The notes beneath the pieces were generated by a model, which ran no database searches, was not told where the DNA came from, and saw nothing but the letters and a program-made list of their open reading frames with translations. Shown here piece by piece: positions 12,301 through 27,900 of a stretch of DNA of 64,000 nt. Positions within the stretch are counted from its first letter, which is position 1. Every line of letters begins with the position of its first letter. Source of the stretch: Aplysia californica (lineage: Eukaryota > Mollusca > Gastropoda > Aplysiida > Aplysiidae); the NCBI RefSeq assembly GCF_000002075.1, contig NW_004797517.1, forward strand, positions 494,996-558,995. The letters run 5' to 3'. A program made the position numbers and the translations under genes.

Positions 12301-14928
12301 GATATAACTTGTTTTTGTATTTTGTATGCAAATACATACACACATTTAAAAAGAAACAAACTAATAAGCCACAGCAGATTTTAAATAGAAAACCAGCACC
12401 AGTTGTATTTCTACAAATAAGGGCATGAGGAACAAAAGCAAGAGTTAAAATAATCAAATGTCAGTTTGTTACTGTGGCAAGTGGAGTCATAAATGGAATA
12501 ATATGTAACCCTAAAAGGCAGAAGGGAGGTGAGCATTTGTTTATAAAGTGCAAAGAACAAAACTCAAAACATAGATATATATGAAGCAGTAGACAACCTT
12601 TCAAACAAAATCAATGCATTTGTAAAAACAATGTAGAAAGTTTTGGGATTTTTTTTACTATCTACTTTTAGAATGGCAAAAATAGCGCTGCCACCATAAT
12701 TCCATTCCAATGGGCAGTTTTGGTTTTTACAAGAAGAATATTATGATGATTTTTTAAAGACAAAATCCATTTGTCTGCATGTCCAGAGGACCTAGAAAAA
12801 AATAATTATAGAAATTATGTATTTAATATATCTGAGCCATTCTCAAAAGGCTGGAGTGCTTATTTCCCTTCATGTATGGCCCATGACACAAACAGAAAAT
12901 TTGTGTCAAAATCAGATTTTTCTGATCAATTAAAAAACAAATTTGATATTCACCTTAAAAGAAAGAAATGTCAATGATATTGGAAAGAGCTGTGCTTGCG
13001 TTATGATTTTTGTTGCATCATAAAGTTGGTGTGTTTCCCAAGGATTAGGCATGACTTTTACATTCATAAGACAGTCAAAGGGTACTCAAATCAAATATAA
13101 AGATGGGTGCCAGCAGCAGCAATATCCCCTCCCCTAAATCCTCTCCAAGAAAGAAGAAAAGCTGTGCAATATAACTGACGCTGGGCTGACTGTAAAAAGA
13201 AGCAACCTTAATGGAAACACATTGCAATGCAAAACTATTATTGTGGATATAAAACTTTACATGAGACAGGAAAAAAATTGATGTCAGAAAGAGAAACAAA
13301 CTAAGTATGTGGTACTTTAAAAGTTTAAAACAGTTAAAACATAAACCCAAGGGGCACAGTTTCTGTCTGTAACATCTCCAAAGACACCAATCAAGTTCCA
13401 ACAACCAGTCACAAAGAACAAAAAAGGAAAAACGTACGAATTTTTATTTTAAATACAAGATGTGCAGAAGAACCTAATGGCTCAATAGAGAGAGTATAAG
13501 GACCAATAGCTGACTAAACCTATGCCGAAAAAAAAAAAGGAAAAGTGTGAGAGTGTATGATTTATGGCTTTTGAAATTATTCATCAGTTTGCACAAAATA
13601 GACACAAAAAAACACAGGGAAACTTCTATTAAAAAATTAGCAAGACAAAATGTAAATAGGACCAGAGACTCCTCATTTGACATGCATAGGCCACTACTGC
13701 AACTTTTCCAACAATGTCCTGAGAAAGACTAGTCCATACAGATTTAAATCCGCACAATACAAATATAACAATTTTTACTGAAAAGCACAACGTATTCCTT
13801 GAAATACCATGAAAGACTTTTAAGTTTTCATGTTTGATATGAGAGATCTGAAGCAATTGTTCCACAATTACATGAACACAGTTTGTGGGAGAGAGGGAAA
13901 ATACTGTGAAACTGGGGCTCCACATATCCCTAAATTTCAGGAAGAACTCCTCTTCACTGTATCCATCAACAATACATAAACACAACTTAGCACCAACTGA
14001 ATCAAAATAAGGGATGTTTAAACGGGATACGCTTACTGGACAGTTTGCAGGACAAGTCCAGAAACATTCAATACAAGATACGTTGACTCCATCACTGATA
14101 AATGCTTTCAGGATTACTTTTCCATGGCAAAATAAAAATGTTCAATTCCAGACTGATTCTGAGTGTGGTTGACAAGGAAAACTAGTGTCTGATGATTCCT
14201 TTCAAATTTCAAGGACATGAATAACTTCATTGTTCATTGTTTCAGGAAGCAACATCCCTGCATTCTGGACATGTCCATTGAGGCTCCTTTCTCTCTAAAA
14301 TACCCCTGGGGGTCTTTTTACTGATTGTGCAAGTGCATATCAGCAACATCCCTGCATTCTGGACATGTCCATTGAGGCTCCGTTGCTCTCTCTAAAATAC
14401 CACTGAGGGTCGTTTTACTGATTGTGCAAGTGCATATCTGGTTGAAAGTTCTTCTGTCTTTCCTGCAAAGAAGCCAGATTTTCCGCTTCCTTTTTGTATT
14501 CCCAAAACCATCATCCTCTCCACAGCAGTACTGGCCTCTGCCTCCTCATTTTCCTCTTCAATCAGACATGAATAACCAACACAAAAGAATTCGCCAATAT
14601 TACCTTGCACAGGTAAGGCCTGAAATCATCAGGTATGAACAACTATGGGAGCAAACAAATCACCAGGAAATAGATATACAAACCAAAGAAACTGGTAGTT
14701 AACTGAACACCCTTTGAGAAAACCAGAAACAAAGAGTACTGACAAAGCCTTTGATGGAATCCAAAACTAAACAGAAAGAGAGAAAGGCATAGAAGTACTT
14801 GGAGGAGGTACTTAAATTCAGACTGCAAGGAGATGTGAGGTACAGCTGGACAGGGGTGAAAACTATACCCCGAGACAGAAGTAGATTTAGATTTCTTTAG
14901 TGGCATATACTCCAGCATAGGGTGAGAA

Positions 14929-14981
<53 letters not shown>

Positions 14982-15901
14982 AAAGGGTCAATTCGAGAGT
15001 TGCACCTGCAAGATAGGAAGATGCTATCTGAGCCCTAAAATTTCAACTATGCATGAGCAGAGCCATGAAAATATAAAGAGACATAAGCCTTTCAAACAGG
15101 GCACTGCAGAGACAGACTGATAAATGATGGTGCAAGTCAATTACAGGTAAAATATGAAGCTCTTCTTTTAAAATTCTAAGTCAATGGGAAACGATGCCAG
15201 AAATAAAAATTCATGTGATAAATTTATCAAATTAGAAGGAAAATTATTCAAATGTCATCTCAGATTTACCTCGGTTTATTTTCCCCTTCATCTGTGCTGG
15301 CCTTTGGGCTGAGAAGACATTGTTCAGATAGTTTTTATAAGAGCAGTTTTCAACAATGCTTTTAAGGACAGAATATATTAGATATGAATGAACAGTTTTG
15401 CGACAAAACCTGACAAACGCCATTTTCGAAGTTTGGCCGAAACTAGTACCAATGTATCTTGAAAGGTGAGACAAAAACCAGGGTCAGCCTTTTTTTCCTC
15501 CCACAAAATGGGACTTTTTTCTTCGTAAAGAACTGCAGAAACTTACACTTTTTTTTTTTTTACAAAACGCAACAAAAGTGAAAGACCTTTCGTGACAAAC
15601 CGTGGCACATATATCCTCTGCACGGCAATCGAGGTCTTTCTCGTGGCACCTGACTTCGCTTGTGCACAATGAAAGTTTGTCAGCAGTTCTTTCCCTTGCT
15701 TATAGTATTAATATAGACATGTTGAGTTTTGTCAAAAATGTGTAGTGATATCATCAAACATCAAATATCAACTATGCCATACATCATGTTTACTCTAAAA
15801 CCAAAACTGCTCAAGAATATTGAGAAAGGGAGAAGAACAGAAATCTTCATTTTTCTCAGAGCCTGAAAAACGGATATGTTGCATTTGTCGCAAAACTGTT
15901 C

Positions 15902-15975
<74 letters not shown>

Positions 15976-18900
15976 CATGTATACGTAAAACCTGTGTAAA
16001 ACGGCCACGCAATGTCGAGGAGAAAAGTGGCCGAAAGGACAGATGGCCATCATACGCAGGACTGATCAAAATAAAGAAAAACAAATTCTTGGCTCCCAAT
16101 TGGAGATGGTCGCAGGCTTAGGACTGCAATAAGGCTTGGGTTTTTTTTCTGCTTTTGAAAGGGTGGAGGGGATATGTTTTTGTGGGATTTTTTGTAGTTA
16201 GGTTTTTTTTAAATTTTGGTTTCATGCAAGGACAAAATAAAATGAAATATGTCAGAAGAGGAAGACAGTGCTATAGTAAAACAAAAATTGGGTTGCAAAC
16301 ACTCAGCGAACGAGTGACGCTTGTGTCGCGAGTTAATGTTTGCATGTCCATTGTTATGGACTGGGTAAACAGACCGCTCATCTCACGATTTGTGTATGAG
16401 TTGTGAGCAGAGCTTGGATAAACATTGGAAGTGACCTAAGCAACATTCATTGGAGGGACTAAGAATATAATAACGACAGGTGAATGGATTATGACGGCTC
16501 GTCGACAGCATAAGGTGCCAATTCATAATTTATGACAAAGGGTTGGGTGATGAGAGATTTGTATGGTCTTCTCCAACATGTATTTTTGGTTGTCGATTGT
16601 TAAAATATGGTGGCCGCAACCACCTTGGACAAGTAACCGTTTTCACTGTGAAATTATACAGAAAAAAACGCAAGGAGGATATGGAAAGTAGCCATCATGG
16701 CAGGTTCAATTGTATATGTGAGGCATCGCTGTGAAATCAAGCACTAGACAATATAATGAAATCTGAGAAAATTGCATTTTTTCATTCGTTTGGCAACTCT
16801 TATCCATTTTTGTTTTTTGGCTCAACACCCTTTGCATCCATTTAAAAGCACATTTTGTGTGGTTTTTACCTAAAACTTGGATTTAAGGCACAAAAAATAT
16901 AAATTTGCTGTTTCAAAAAACTCTCAAACTTATATATAGTCAACAAACTTTGGTGTCCATTTTCTCACTAATTCTTAACTCTGAAACCAGGCAACCCCAT
17001 CTACTTCAATCACAAATATCTCAACTTCTGTTTTTGCAGTTAATGAGGTAACTTTTTCAGCGAAAGCAATTATTGTGTCAGAGCCTTATAACATGGCATT
17101 AACTATTATCTCACTGACAAAAAAATAAGTCCGCAAGTACTTCTCCATCCTGAATGACAATAAAACAGCACAAAGCAAAATAAAACATTTATGGGAAGTA
17201 GTTACTATTAATTTGCTAAAAAAAATATTCTGACAGTGATTTTCTAAATAAAATCCCAAGTCAGTTTATTTGATCAACGCGCAGATTTTCCAGCCATGGT
17301 ACCAATCCAAAGATAAAAAGAATGAGTGAGTGAAAGAAAGGAGGAAACTGGCACAAAAATTTCGCTACCACGACTAGCCAGATTTTGATCAATTCACAAG
17401 TTAAAATGTATTGCCCACTAACCCGCAATGCATGCATAGTGAGATAATGGCCAATTGTGGGAAATAAGCATCGACCTATTGCTGAGAAAATTACAATAAA
17501 TATCAGGAACTTGTACAAGACGATACAAAGGCGAGTACGGGCCCTTTACCGCAGAATTTCGGTAGCCCGAGGCTATCGCACTTTCTTACGGACGGAGTTG
17601 ATAACAATCGGAGAGTAAGTACTGAACTTTCAGAAAGTACAGATTTCTGTAAAAATACGGAAGATTGGAAGCACGTGGCTAAAGACATAACATGTAACTC
17701 AGAAGTGTAGTCAGCAGTTTTCCACAGTAAAACTTTTCCCACCACCCACTTTTAAACAAGGAGAAAAAAATCCTTTCAGCTGCCAATTCTATGACCAAAG
17801 CCCATTGAGAGCAGTAGAATGGATTGTCCAAGTCAACATGGGATGAGACACATGACATTTAAACTAATAATATATCCTTAACATCCATCTTAACAGTTTT
17901 TCAAGCTGAAATGCATCTATTGATGACTCGGTGCAAGACTGCGATAAACACCATCAAATTCCACAAATGAACAGTGGTGCTTGGCACTTGTTGGGAGTCT
18001 TGCATCCAGCCATAGCTATGAAGACACTTATTTTCAGAAGCACCAAAATTTAACCAGCCGTGACATAAATACTTATGACTTCGGTAAAGTACAGAAGGTG
18101 CAGATACGAAAGAAAAAGATATTCCAAGTTAAGGAACAGGACTACCAAAACACCCGTCCAACTGTTTCACTTGACAGTTCACTTGTCTTCTACAATCTAC
18201 AATGCTAAGCATTTTCCGTCTATATTATACAGGTTTTGGACTGTCACTGGCCATATCAAAATTGTTTTGGTGGCTGTAGTTCATCAGGACGAGGAGGGGG
18301 CTATAACAACCCCCCCCCCCCCCCCTTTTCTTGAAAGTGGCGCATCAGGGTGTGAGAGTGATAGTTTAACTACCTTAAACGAGCATTACAGTAGCGCACA
18401 TTATCTCGGTCGAATATCAGATAGACTGAAGTCAATCAGGTAGGATTTTCAGAAAACTGCATTATTCCAGTAGATCATCAAGTGGGCCATCACCAGTAAA
18501 GCTTCAATATTTTTACAAGAGCAGTCCACAATATGTTCATGTAGCAGTTCATACAATCATGTACATGCTATTACTACCTACCTTTGTTGAATACATTATT
18601 CAACAGATTTGTAAAAGCCATAAAGTGACTACTGTACAGCATATTTAAAATACTTGTTTAGATTTGGAGCTTCGGGTGGACAATACACATCATTAAAAAC
18701 TACCTCATTATAAACGCTTGTTCTCGCCACATTAATGACGATCACATCTCTTTGCCTCAGTCATTCATTCCATATCCAAAAAAAATTACCTCTTTGTGAT
18801 TACCACCCCTTTTGCCAGCCTGTAAACAGAAACTGAATTTTCCTTCCATAAACTTCAAATCTATAAACTTTAGTCTTTATCTCACAATGACAGTACTGGG

Positions 18901-21900
18901 TGATGCTAATAGCCACTACAAAAATACTTTCAAGGTTTACCTGCTGTCATGTTTCGAGAAAGACTCATCCTTATCATCATCCTTGGTCGGAATAGATCCA
19001 TTTCGCTCTAAGCGGGGAGGGGACAGAGACGGACTTTTCTTTTTTTCTTTTGCTCTTCGATCCCTGGATTTGCTTCTTTTGCGGCTGAGGGACCGAGATC
19101 TCTTACGACTCCTGCGACATGACACATGCATAAAGTTGCACAATATATTTTACAGTACTCCCAGCCGTGTGAGGTGTTAAGTATGGATGTGCATGTATTG
19201 ATATTAATTAGACTCAAAAAGCACTTGGAGAATCGTGAACATAAAGCTACAGGTTAAACTGAAATAAAGGATTGGTGCTTTTGGATTTGAACACAATCAC
19301 AGCATATCCCTGGTAATTCTATTCATTTCTTTTCTGTCCTGTAATCATTTCCATTCAATAATGGAAAAACAAAAATATCCTGTGTTTAAAATTCTGAATG
19401 AAGTAATTCTTTTCATCACAATAATGAAGATATGTGTGAACACCAAGGCATGCATTTGGCTCAATCTATATATATATATATATATATGTGTGAATTTTTA
19501 AAATACACATTCCGCAATAAAGGTTAGCTCACTACAAGGCCAGTCAGTGCACAAGGAATAACACATCTGTAAGAGCATATCAGCAGAAAACAGCCCAAAA
19601 AAGAAAAGAGAAAAAGTTGCATAGTTTGGGAGCAAAAACGACCAACAACTTTTAAAAACAACTATCAAAAATGGCCAGCAAACCAATTTTGGGGACAGCA
19701 ACTATCAAAAACAACCAGCAACTAGTTTTGATGGGGAAAAAAAACATCACAAAAAATGAGCTTTACGGACAACTTAAAAAAAACCAACTCGTTTTGGGAA
19801 CAATTAATTACTATAATTATTCATTTTCAGTTTTTTTGCCCCACACGCCACCCCCTTTTTCCATTCCCCGTATTTATTTTCCAGCTTGCCAGGACCGATG
19901 ATCATGTGAAAAATTATATCTAGAATCTAGATATATATCTGATTGAAATTTTTTTGGTGGAAAATGGCAAATTACCCTCAGTATTAGTACCGGTAACGGG
20001 TTGGCAACCTCAATTTTCTGTGCATTTTAAAAACTTTTGTACATTGGTTTATATTTTTTTATGCAACTGGTTTGTTCCTAAATGGGAAAAGTTGTCACAG
20101 TAACTTGCTAAAATCACTAAAATTTCATGATCTCTTGTTCTTTATTTCACTGAAGGAAAAATAAAACAAATTTGTTCCTACTAGCGTTCTATACTAGGGT
20201 ATGAGGTTGAATGTGCCACCCACCCCCTTTAAAAAAAAAAAAATTAATTTTGGACCACTTGTCCATCCCATCCCCACCCCCTTTTTAAAAAAATTCATTT
20301 TGGACCATCCCATCCCCACCCCCCCCCCCCTTTTTTTTTTAAAATTCAATACCTTACAGTATCTTAAAAACGAAGATAGAGCCCACATGAAAAACAGTAA
20401 CTTACATAAAATCCCACAAAAAAGTTTCATACTCCATTGAACATAGTTTTTGTCAATTACTTTCTCTAACAAGTCCACTTCTCAAAGGGTCAACACTTGA
20501 ATCAACAAGTCAAGCACTGACATATCCATATTTGAAATAAATGAATCCACACGTGAAAAGCTGTTCTCATGAAATACAGTTAAGTACCAAGTCAGTCTTT
20601 AAAAAAGTAAAATCTACAAATACAATAGAAAATCCTTTTCCTCAAATGAGATTGAAAGATCAGTAAATTTACTTATATGGTCATCAAAACTGATTGTCCA
20701 GCTTACTTTCCGAATCCACTGGAAGGACAGTCACAGCCAAGTTTATTTACCATCAACTCATCTAGCAGTGCTTCCAAAAGCAACATCAAACAAAGACACA
20801 AATTGTTCAAACCATGTAAATAAAAATATTATTTTAAAGCATCAGTATAGGTGTGTGGTAAGAGAAGAGAGTGAGGCCGCAACCATATTAACGCCCGACA
20901 CCAACAGACGGACCAGACCGTCTTCGGGCACAAAAGAATGCGCACCGGCTTTTTAGTAATGGAAGGTAACAAAAAACGGTTTCTGCTACCATACTGACGC
21001 CCAACGTCCTGTGTCGTCCCCGGTCAGACGTCTCCGATAAAACATGTTCTATCGAAGACGCTCCGTCGGGTGAGATGGAAGGTAATTTTAAATATTTATC
21101 TGTGCATAGTTGTGTCCCCTTTCCTGCCTCAATGCCACTACACAGAATTCTAGCAGCAGCAGTTCTTTGTCAGCTCTGCATATCTCTAGCAGCTCATTGA
21201 AACCGCTGTTTCATGCGACAGTATTGTTGGAATTTTTCACTATCTTCCAACAACTGAGGAAACAAATTATGAAATTCACCAAGTGTATCACGCTTTCTTT
21301 GGATGGGATGAACTGAAACTCTTCTTGTCTTGGTTTTCCTTTTTTGTCTGCGTCTCAAAAGCAGCAACAACAACAATTTTATTCTTCTGCTACACGCCAT
21401 ATTTGCAAGACGGTGGTGTCTGACTGACAAAAACCGGTGTTAATATGGTCGGCCGCACCCGACGGAAAACGGCGGGTCTGGTCCGTCTGTCGGTGTCGGG
21501 CGTTAATATGGTTGCGGCCTGAGAGAGAGAAAAAAATGCAAACATGTGCGCCTTCCTAGTAAGAACATTCACGTTCGTCTGTCCACGTTAAAAATATTCT
21601 AGCTCATTTATTAATTTACCTGTACCCATGAAACTTGGCATGGCACATCTGCAGGCCAGTGACCGAACAAAAATATTTGTGAAAAGAAACCTTGACCCAG
21701 TAGTAAAAAAGTATTTCTCTTTGGGCCCTGTATCAAAAACCACTCTTTGGATGTATACACAGGACCACTAAAATAAGTGTAAGCTTGTCGATTCCATCCC
21801 CAAAACGTCTAGACGTCTCCATGCGAGTCCAAAAATTACTCACCCTGTCTCTTGAGTCATGCCTCTTAGGCATACATTTAAATGTGGTATTGAGGAAAAT

Positions 21901-24900
21901 ATGTCAACTTTGTAATGTTTTAGGTGTGTGCACATCCCCTATTATTTTTTTTTTTACTTGCTTTAGGCTAACAACAAATACAACTTGTCGGAACCTTAGT
22001 TTGCAGTGACCTTTATGAATGGGCTTTTAGATTCTGTTGGTCATCCAACCTTTAAATCCATGGGCAAAAATCGGAGTAGATTAAAAAGAGCAATTTCATT
22101 TACCTTATTTTCATCGCGGTCAGACGAAAAGGAACAAGCTATAGGACGTATCAATAAGGTTTGTCACTGATATAGAAAATTAAGTCATATCTTGTTGGTC
22201 AAGTTAAAAAATGGGAACCTAACTTCCCTTCCTTACTACACTATTTCCTCAACCTGGTCAGACCAAAAATTTTATAAGTACTTACTGTTTTACAAACATA
22301 AAGAGTTTGTAATTCAAACAGTAGCTTTCTCACTATATCTTCATTCAGCCTACTCTGTGAATCTATTTTCTTTTTAAACAGCACAGACATTCTATTTAGT
22401 ATTTTATCCCTCTCAATATCAAAATCATTTCAACATTGCCATACTTATGAACCAATTTTTAAAATTGAAATCTCTCTCATGAAAGTCTAAATCATATTAA
22501 CTTCTGGTTTTAAAAAATGCATTCATCTACAACCTTACAAAAAAGAGCTCGTCTGCTCATACCGTTATTGCATTTTTACAAAATGACTGAACACAGTGGT
22601 ACAAGACAAGATAACACAAAAGTGCAAAAATAGAGAAAGCCCTTCTCTGATGTTCAAAAATCACAGATGACTGGGAATAATGCACATATTTATGTATTTC
22701 TTTGTGAGAAACTTAATGGTAAAAACACTAACCTTGACCGAGAGCGCTTGCTATATGATCGCGGCGGTGTTCTAGATTTTCTCCTGGGGAAAAAAAATTG
22801 TTTTTGTTAGTTCAAATTGATCAAGGTGAATTTTACAGCACTCACAACTGCAGGTCATATGAGCTCACTGGACACGTTAACCATTTTCAAGTTTGGTAGG
22901 AATAAGAAGACTACTCATCAATTTTAGGACCACTAAGGGATCTTAAATGAGCACAACTTGCACATGGGACCTCCAAGCTTTTTACTTCCTTATCCCACAA
23001 GGTTGGGTGTTAGATCTTACCTACCCTAAGATCAAGGGTGTGGCTGAAAGACAGTAACAGTAAGAAGGAGCCAGGCAGTAGCAGTAGAAAGGCTTCAGAA
23101 AGTCAGGAGCCCAGAGGAGGGGGCAAATGGGGGTGGGAGTGGGGGGGGCAGAAAGTGGAGACGTAAGCAGACGACAGAACATGGTTAGAGAACAGGAAAA
23201 GAGGTGAAAAGACAAAATTTTAGACTTGAAAATTTTCCATCACTTCAGGTTTTAAACCTCAGACCAATGAATGAGATGCAAACACCGTAACTCTAAACCA
23301 CAACATCCCCCTCACAAAGAATAACAGTAATTGCAAATTCAATAATAGGCAAAATGAAAAAGAAGAAAACTGTTTCACCTTGATCTTGAGCGAGAGCGCC
23401 TTCGCCGAACCGGAGATCGTGTGCGGGACCGCCGACGTTCACGAGATCTAGAGCGCCTTCTGCAAATGAAAGGTGAAAAAAAAAAAAGGATAAACTTTAT
23501 GGTCAGGCCCTAAGGTTCAGCCAAACCCCCCACAAAATCAAACATTTATCTTCACCCTGCACTTTTAAATGTTAAAAAAATACAGAAGAAAGAAAAACAA
23601 ATCAAATCAAAACACAAAATACAGTCAAGTAGCTCACTACAATTATTCAGTTCTAATACATATGTGCGCAAAATAGTTATAGACATGCTAGACCTCTAGA
23701 TTGCTGTGAAACCTAAAAATTCAATAACTCTTTCTCATCAAATCCCAAAATATACACAAAAACTGGGGCAAACAGTATGGAATATAAAAAAAGAGGAGAA
23801 ATACCTACACATTACACCCTTTAAAGTATTTGTGGTGCATGAGCATTCAATCATAGTCATGGTCACTCTGTGTATCTGTGTGAATGTGCGTGTGGGTTAA
23901 ATGTTTACATCCCTTGGTGGTCCAAAATCGATAAGAGCAGGCTTCGGCCGCCACCCGGGCAAAATCCAAAATTTCCTACCAATTGAAAATGTTTGGTGTG
24001 TCCCGCGCACTCATATGACCTTATGCAGTTGCGAGCGCCGTACACTTACCAAACACCCCTTNNNNNNNNNNNNNNNNNNNNNNNNNNNNNNNNNNNNNNN
24101 NNNNNNNNNNNNNNNNNNNNNNNNNNNNNNNNNNNNNNNNNNNNNNNNNNNNNNNNNNNNNNNNNNNNNNNNNNNNNNNNNNNNNNNNNNNNNNNNNNNN
24201 NNNNNNNNNNNNNNNNNNNNNNNNNNNNNNNNNNNNNNNNNNNNNNNNNNNNNNNNNNNNNNNNNNNNNNNNNNNNNNNNNNNNNNNNNNNNNNNNNNNN
24301 NNNNNNNNNNNNNNNNNNNNNNNNNNNNNNNNNNNNNNNTGTGTGTGTAAGGTTTTTTTTGGTATTGTTTTGTTGGTTTGATTTTTGGTCAGCTTTTTTG
24401 GCTGCTGATTTTGTGCAAGGGTAAAAAAAACGACATATTATGTAAGTAAGACGAAGACCGAGAGCCATGGTAAACAAACACACAAGCCACCACCACTCGG
24501 AGAACGAGCGGCGCTTTTGTCGCAAGTTCACGTCAATGTCCATTGTTACTTTGTTAAAGAATAAGTAAACAAAACAGTGACCAGTCACCTCACACATGAT
24601 TTGTGCATGAGTCGTGAGCGGGCTTATGATGGATCACGCTTCCCTCACCAGCAGCTGAAAATGTATTTTTAGGCCTACCCATTGGTCAACTTGGGTATAC
24701 ATTCATTAAAGTGAGGGACTAACAATAACGACAGGTGAATAAATTATGACAGCCCGTCCACAGTGCGAGGGGCCGACTCAAAATTTATGACAAAGCATCG
24801 GGGCAATGTGTGACCTCGCCTGGCTGCCTCAGGCAGGTAAATTTGACAGTGGGTTGATAAAATAAGGTGGCCGCGGGTGCCTTGGACAAGTGACCGTTTT

Positions 24901-27900
24901 ACACAGTTAAAATAACTAGACAAAATGCAAGGGGGGAAATGGAAAGTGGTCATTTGTACAGGTGGCCGTCATGGTAGGTTCGACTGTAGTTTGTCAGACA
25001 TGAACAAAAACAACAACCCTTTAAGTTTCTAAAACAAGGGTTTAAATACCCCTTAAGATAGACAACCAAAGGGTGAAAGAACCTCTTAAGTTGGCCTGAA
25101 AAGGGGAGCCCTGCATACATACATACATACAAAGGAGGAATAGGAGGGGGGGGGGGCGCACACACGGTAGAACATTTATAGCAAGGTCAAAGCATTCTTT
25201 CTCTTATCCAAAATGGAAAGCAAAATCATGATACCAAGACATGCTGAGACTGGGGATTAACACAATGCAGACACAGATACTCGTTCAAACATAGACAGAA
25301 AGAAAACTCATAATTTCAAGTGATCAGGAATGAAGAAAGATGAAAATAATGACACACAAGAATGAAGAAACAGAAATAAATTAAAACCTAAACGGAGGAA
25401 CTCTCTTCTTTAACTTCCATACCCTAACAGTTAAACATGTTTACGCCTCTGTGAGCCATGCTATATTTTGTTCAATGTAATTATTTATTGTTCCTACTTG
25501 TGTTCATCCCTGTGAGCCTTGAGAAGTTTGTGGCGGGGAAGGGGGGGGGGGTGCATTAAAGTCAGTAAATCCTCATTATCTACAAACTAGCCGCCACTCA
25601 ATAGTGTCCTTTCAGACAGCTGGTTGTTTCACATGCCAGCATGTTTATATAAAATACTACATCAGTGTCGTCACACGTCAGACATGGGGGCCTTTTTACC
25701 TTAATCGGCATGACCGGCGTGCCCCCATTTACATGAACAATCTGAGTCCCCACCCCGCTATCCATGAGCAGGCCAAGTAAATAAACAACATCTTGCCCCT
25801 AAATTTTCAGTGCAAGCTTGCAGATTTCCTCCTAAGACCGCCGAGACGCTTCCATGTGAGTCTCAAAAAGTATTCACCCGTCTGTTAAACTGCACATGTA
25901 TTGCTCTTGAGGTTCAACGCCCCAGAGTGGACACACGCAGCCCCCATTTATTAACGTGGGGGACATCACAGCCATGAACTCTAGTACTAAATATTCTCTC
26001 TACTCTTTGGTGACAACTTTCTTTAGTCTTACCTTAGCAAAACAAATTTTAACCTCCTGCACGGAATTCTTAGACGAACTTCAGGGAATTTCATATCCAT
26101 AGCTCAGATAGTACATAAATATCTTTCATCTTCCCCTTCCAAATTGAATTTTGTTGGCTACTATGTGTTAAGTTACTATACTTTATAAAGCAATAGTACC
26201 AGTCAGGTTCCACAGAACTTCTGTTAACGAAGCTGTTCTGAGCACATTTCTGCTTGCATTGATCAATCAGATCGGTGACCACATAAGACAAGAGAATAAG
26301 TAACCAGAGCTGTTAAAGTACTTTTAAAAAGGTATTTAAGTACAATCTAAAATATGTACTTAAGTGCAGTAAAAGTACTTTCCTGTAAAATGTACTTCAG
26401 TACAAGTACTTTTTTAAAAAGTACTTATGAGTACATTTTGAGTACTTTCTGCTAATATGATAAAACACTTCAGTGCTAATGCAAAACATCATATTGAATA
26501 ACATATCTAGTATACAAATTAGGCCATTTATTACTAATAATGTAAACAGTATACAAAGCATTTGAATATACGCACTGAACGTAGGTGGAAATCGTCTGTG
26601 AAATGGAAAAAAAAAACAGCAAACAAACAGACGCAACTAGTCAGTAAGTGATATCATGAATAGAACTTGTTTGAGCAAGACAATATGATCAAATGTAAGT
26701 CAGTCCCAGAGGTCGGAAAGTAGGAAAAGTACCCAAATTGGAAAATGTAGAGACTAAGTTGCTCTTAAGAAAAAATAAGATGGATGAAAATGGCCAGCAA
26801 AAAAATGGAAACCTGCAATGAATTCTTCATTAACAAATCCTCAAGAAATCAAGGTAGCCTTAAGCACAAACCACAAAAAAAGTTTAATAAAAGAAATTTA
26901 GGTAGCCTAAAAAATTGTTATATACATTGAGAACTCAATTTCAGTTTCAATTGATTATAATAGTGGTAAGACAGATTTTGGTCACACTGTGTAGTCCACG
27001 GCGCCCACGGCAAACCAAAATAAGCCTACATGTAATTTCCTAGAGTCTAGTAAGTGTAGTGTAACCAAAAATTCTCTACTACAGTAGTCTCCGCCTAAGA
27101 TCCCAGTGCTTGGGAGCAAGGGAAATACGGGATCACCCGGATCTTACCCGACAAAGCCAAGGAAGAATCTACAGTGACCCATGAACCTGGGTGGATTTAT
27201 GACATATGGCGAGCAAAGAATGGTAAACCTTGATGACCAATCACAGTAGCATGGTAGCATGAGGCATGCATTAATATTATACCGTACACTCATTAGCATA
27301 TCGTCTCGAGATCTTTATCTACGTTTATCCAGTTGCCCCTCCCCTTTACCTGTCCAAAAATTGTAGCCTTCCATCTCTGATTGAGTCCCCCCCCGCCTTT
27401 GTCGCTACGTACCATTCCATTATGCTGTGACCACACCAATTAAAATTCAGGCTGTCTCGCAAAGTCGGGAATAGAGAAAAACTGCCTTCAACTTCAATGG
27501 TCAGGGAAAAGTTCACAGTTCGATGTGATCCTGCCTGGAGCGAACTTGTAGGCCCTACCCACCCAGCGAGTGATGTGAGTTCAGGTGGCGAGCTCAGATT
27601 CGAGTGCGATGTTTGGGGAAAAGAAACGCATCGGTCAGTTCACACCTCGGTGTGATCCCGTCTGGGGATCATTGTACCGTTTCATGGAGTTTCACAATGC
27701 TTGTGATCACATTCACTAGAGTGGCTGATCTTTGACGCGACGGGCAGTTCTTTGATCTCAACTTTTAACTCTTGGTTGATCGGCTGTGCCCGCCCGGGTG
27801 TTTGTTCCGTAAATTATGATCAGAAATGCCAGCACTTACTCTTTCATTAAGCTTCAAAAGTACTCAAAATGTACTTTAAAAATACTCAAAAGTACTTCTA

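Noticed and set aside
15856-16121. Open frames over (TG)n, and the like at 9466-9818, 37055-37445 and 59142-59485
   Set aside because: Frames across simple repeats; low-complexity translations only.
26037-26062. A 24-nt symmetric exon (RRLKFVLLR)
   Set aside because: Frame and donor fit, but the acceptor is poor and the hydrophobic peptide is wrong for an RS domain; such fits are expected by chance.
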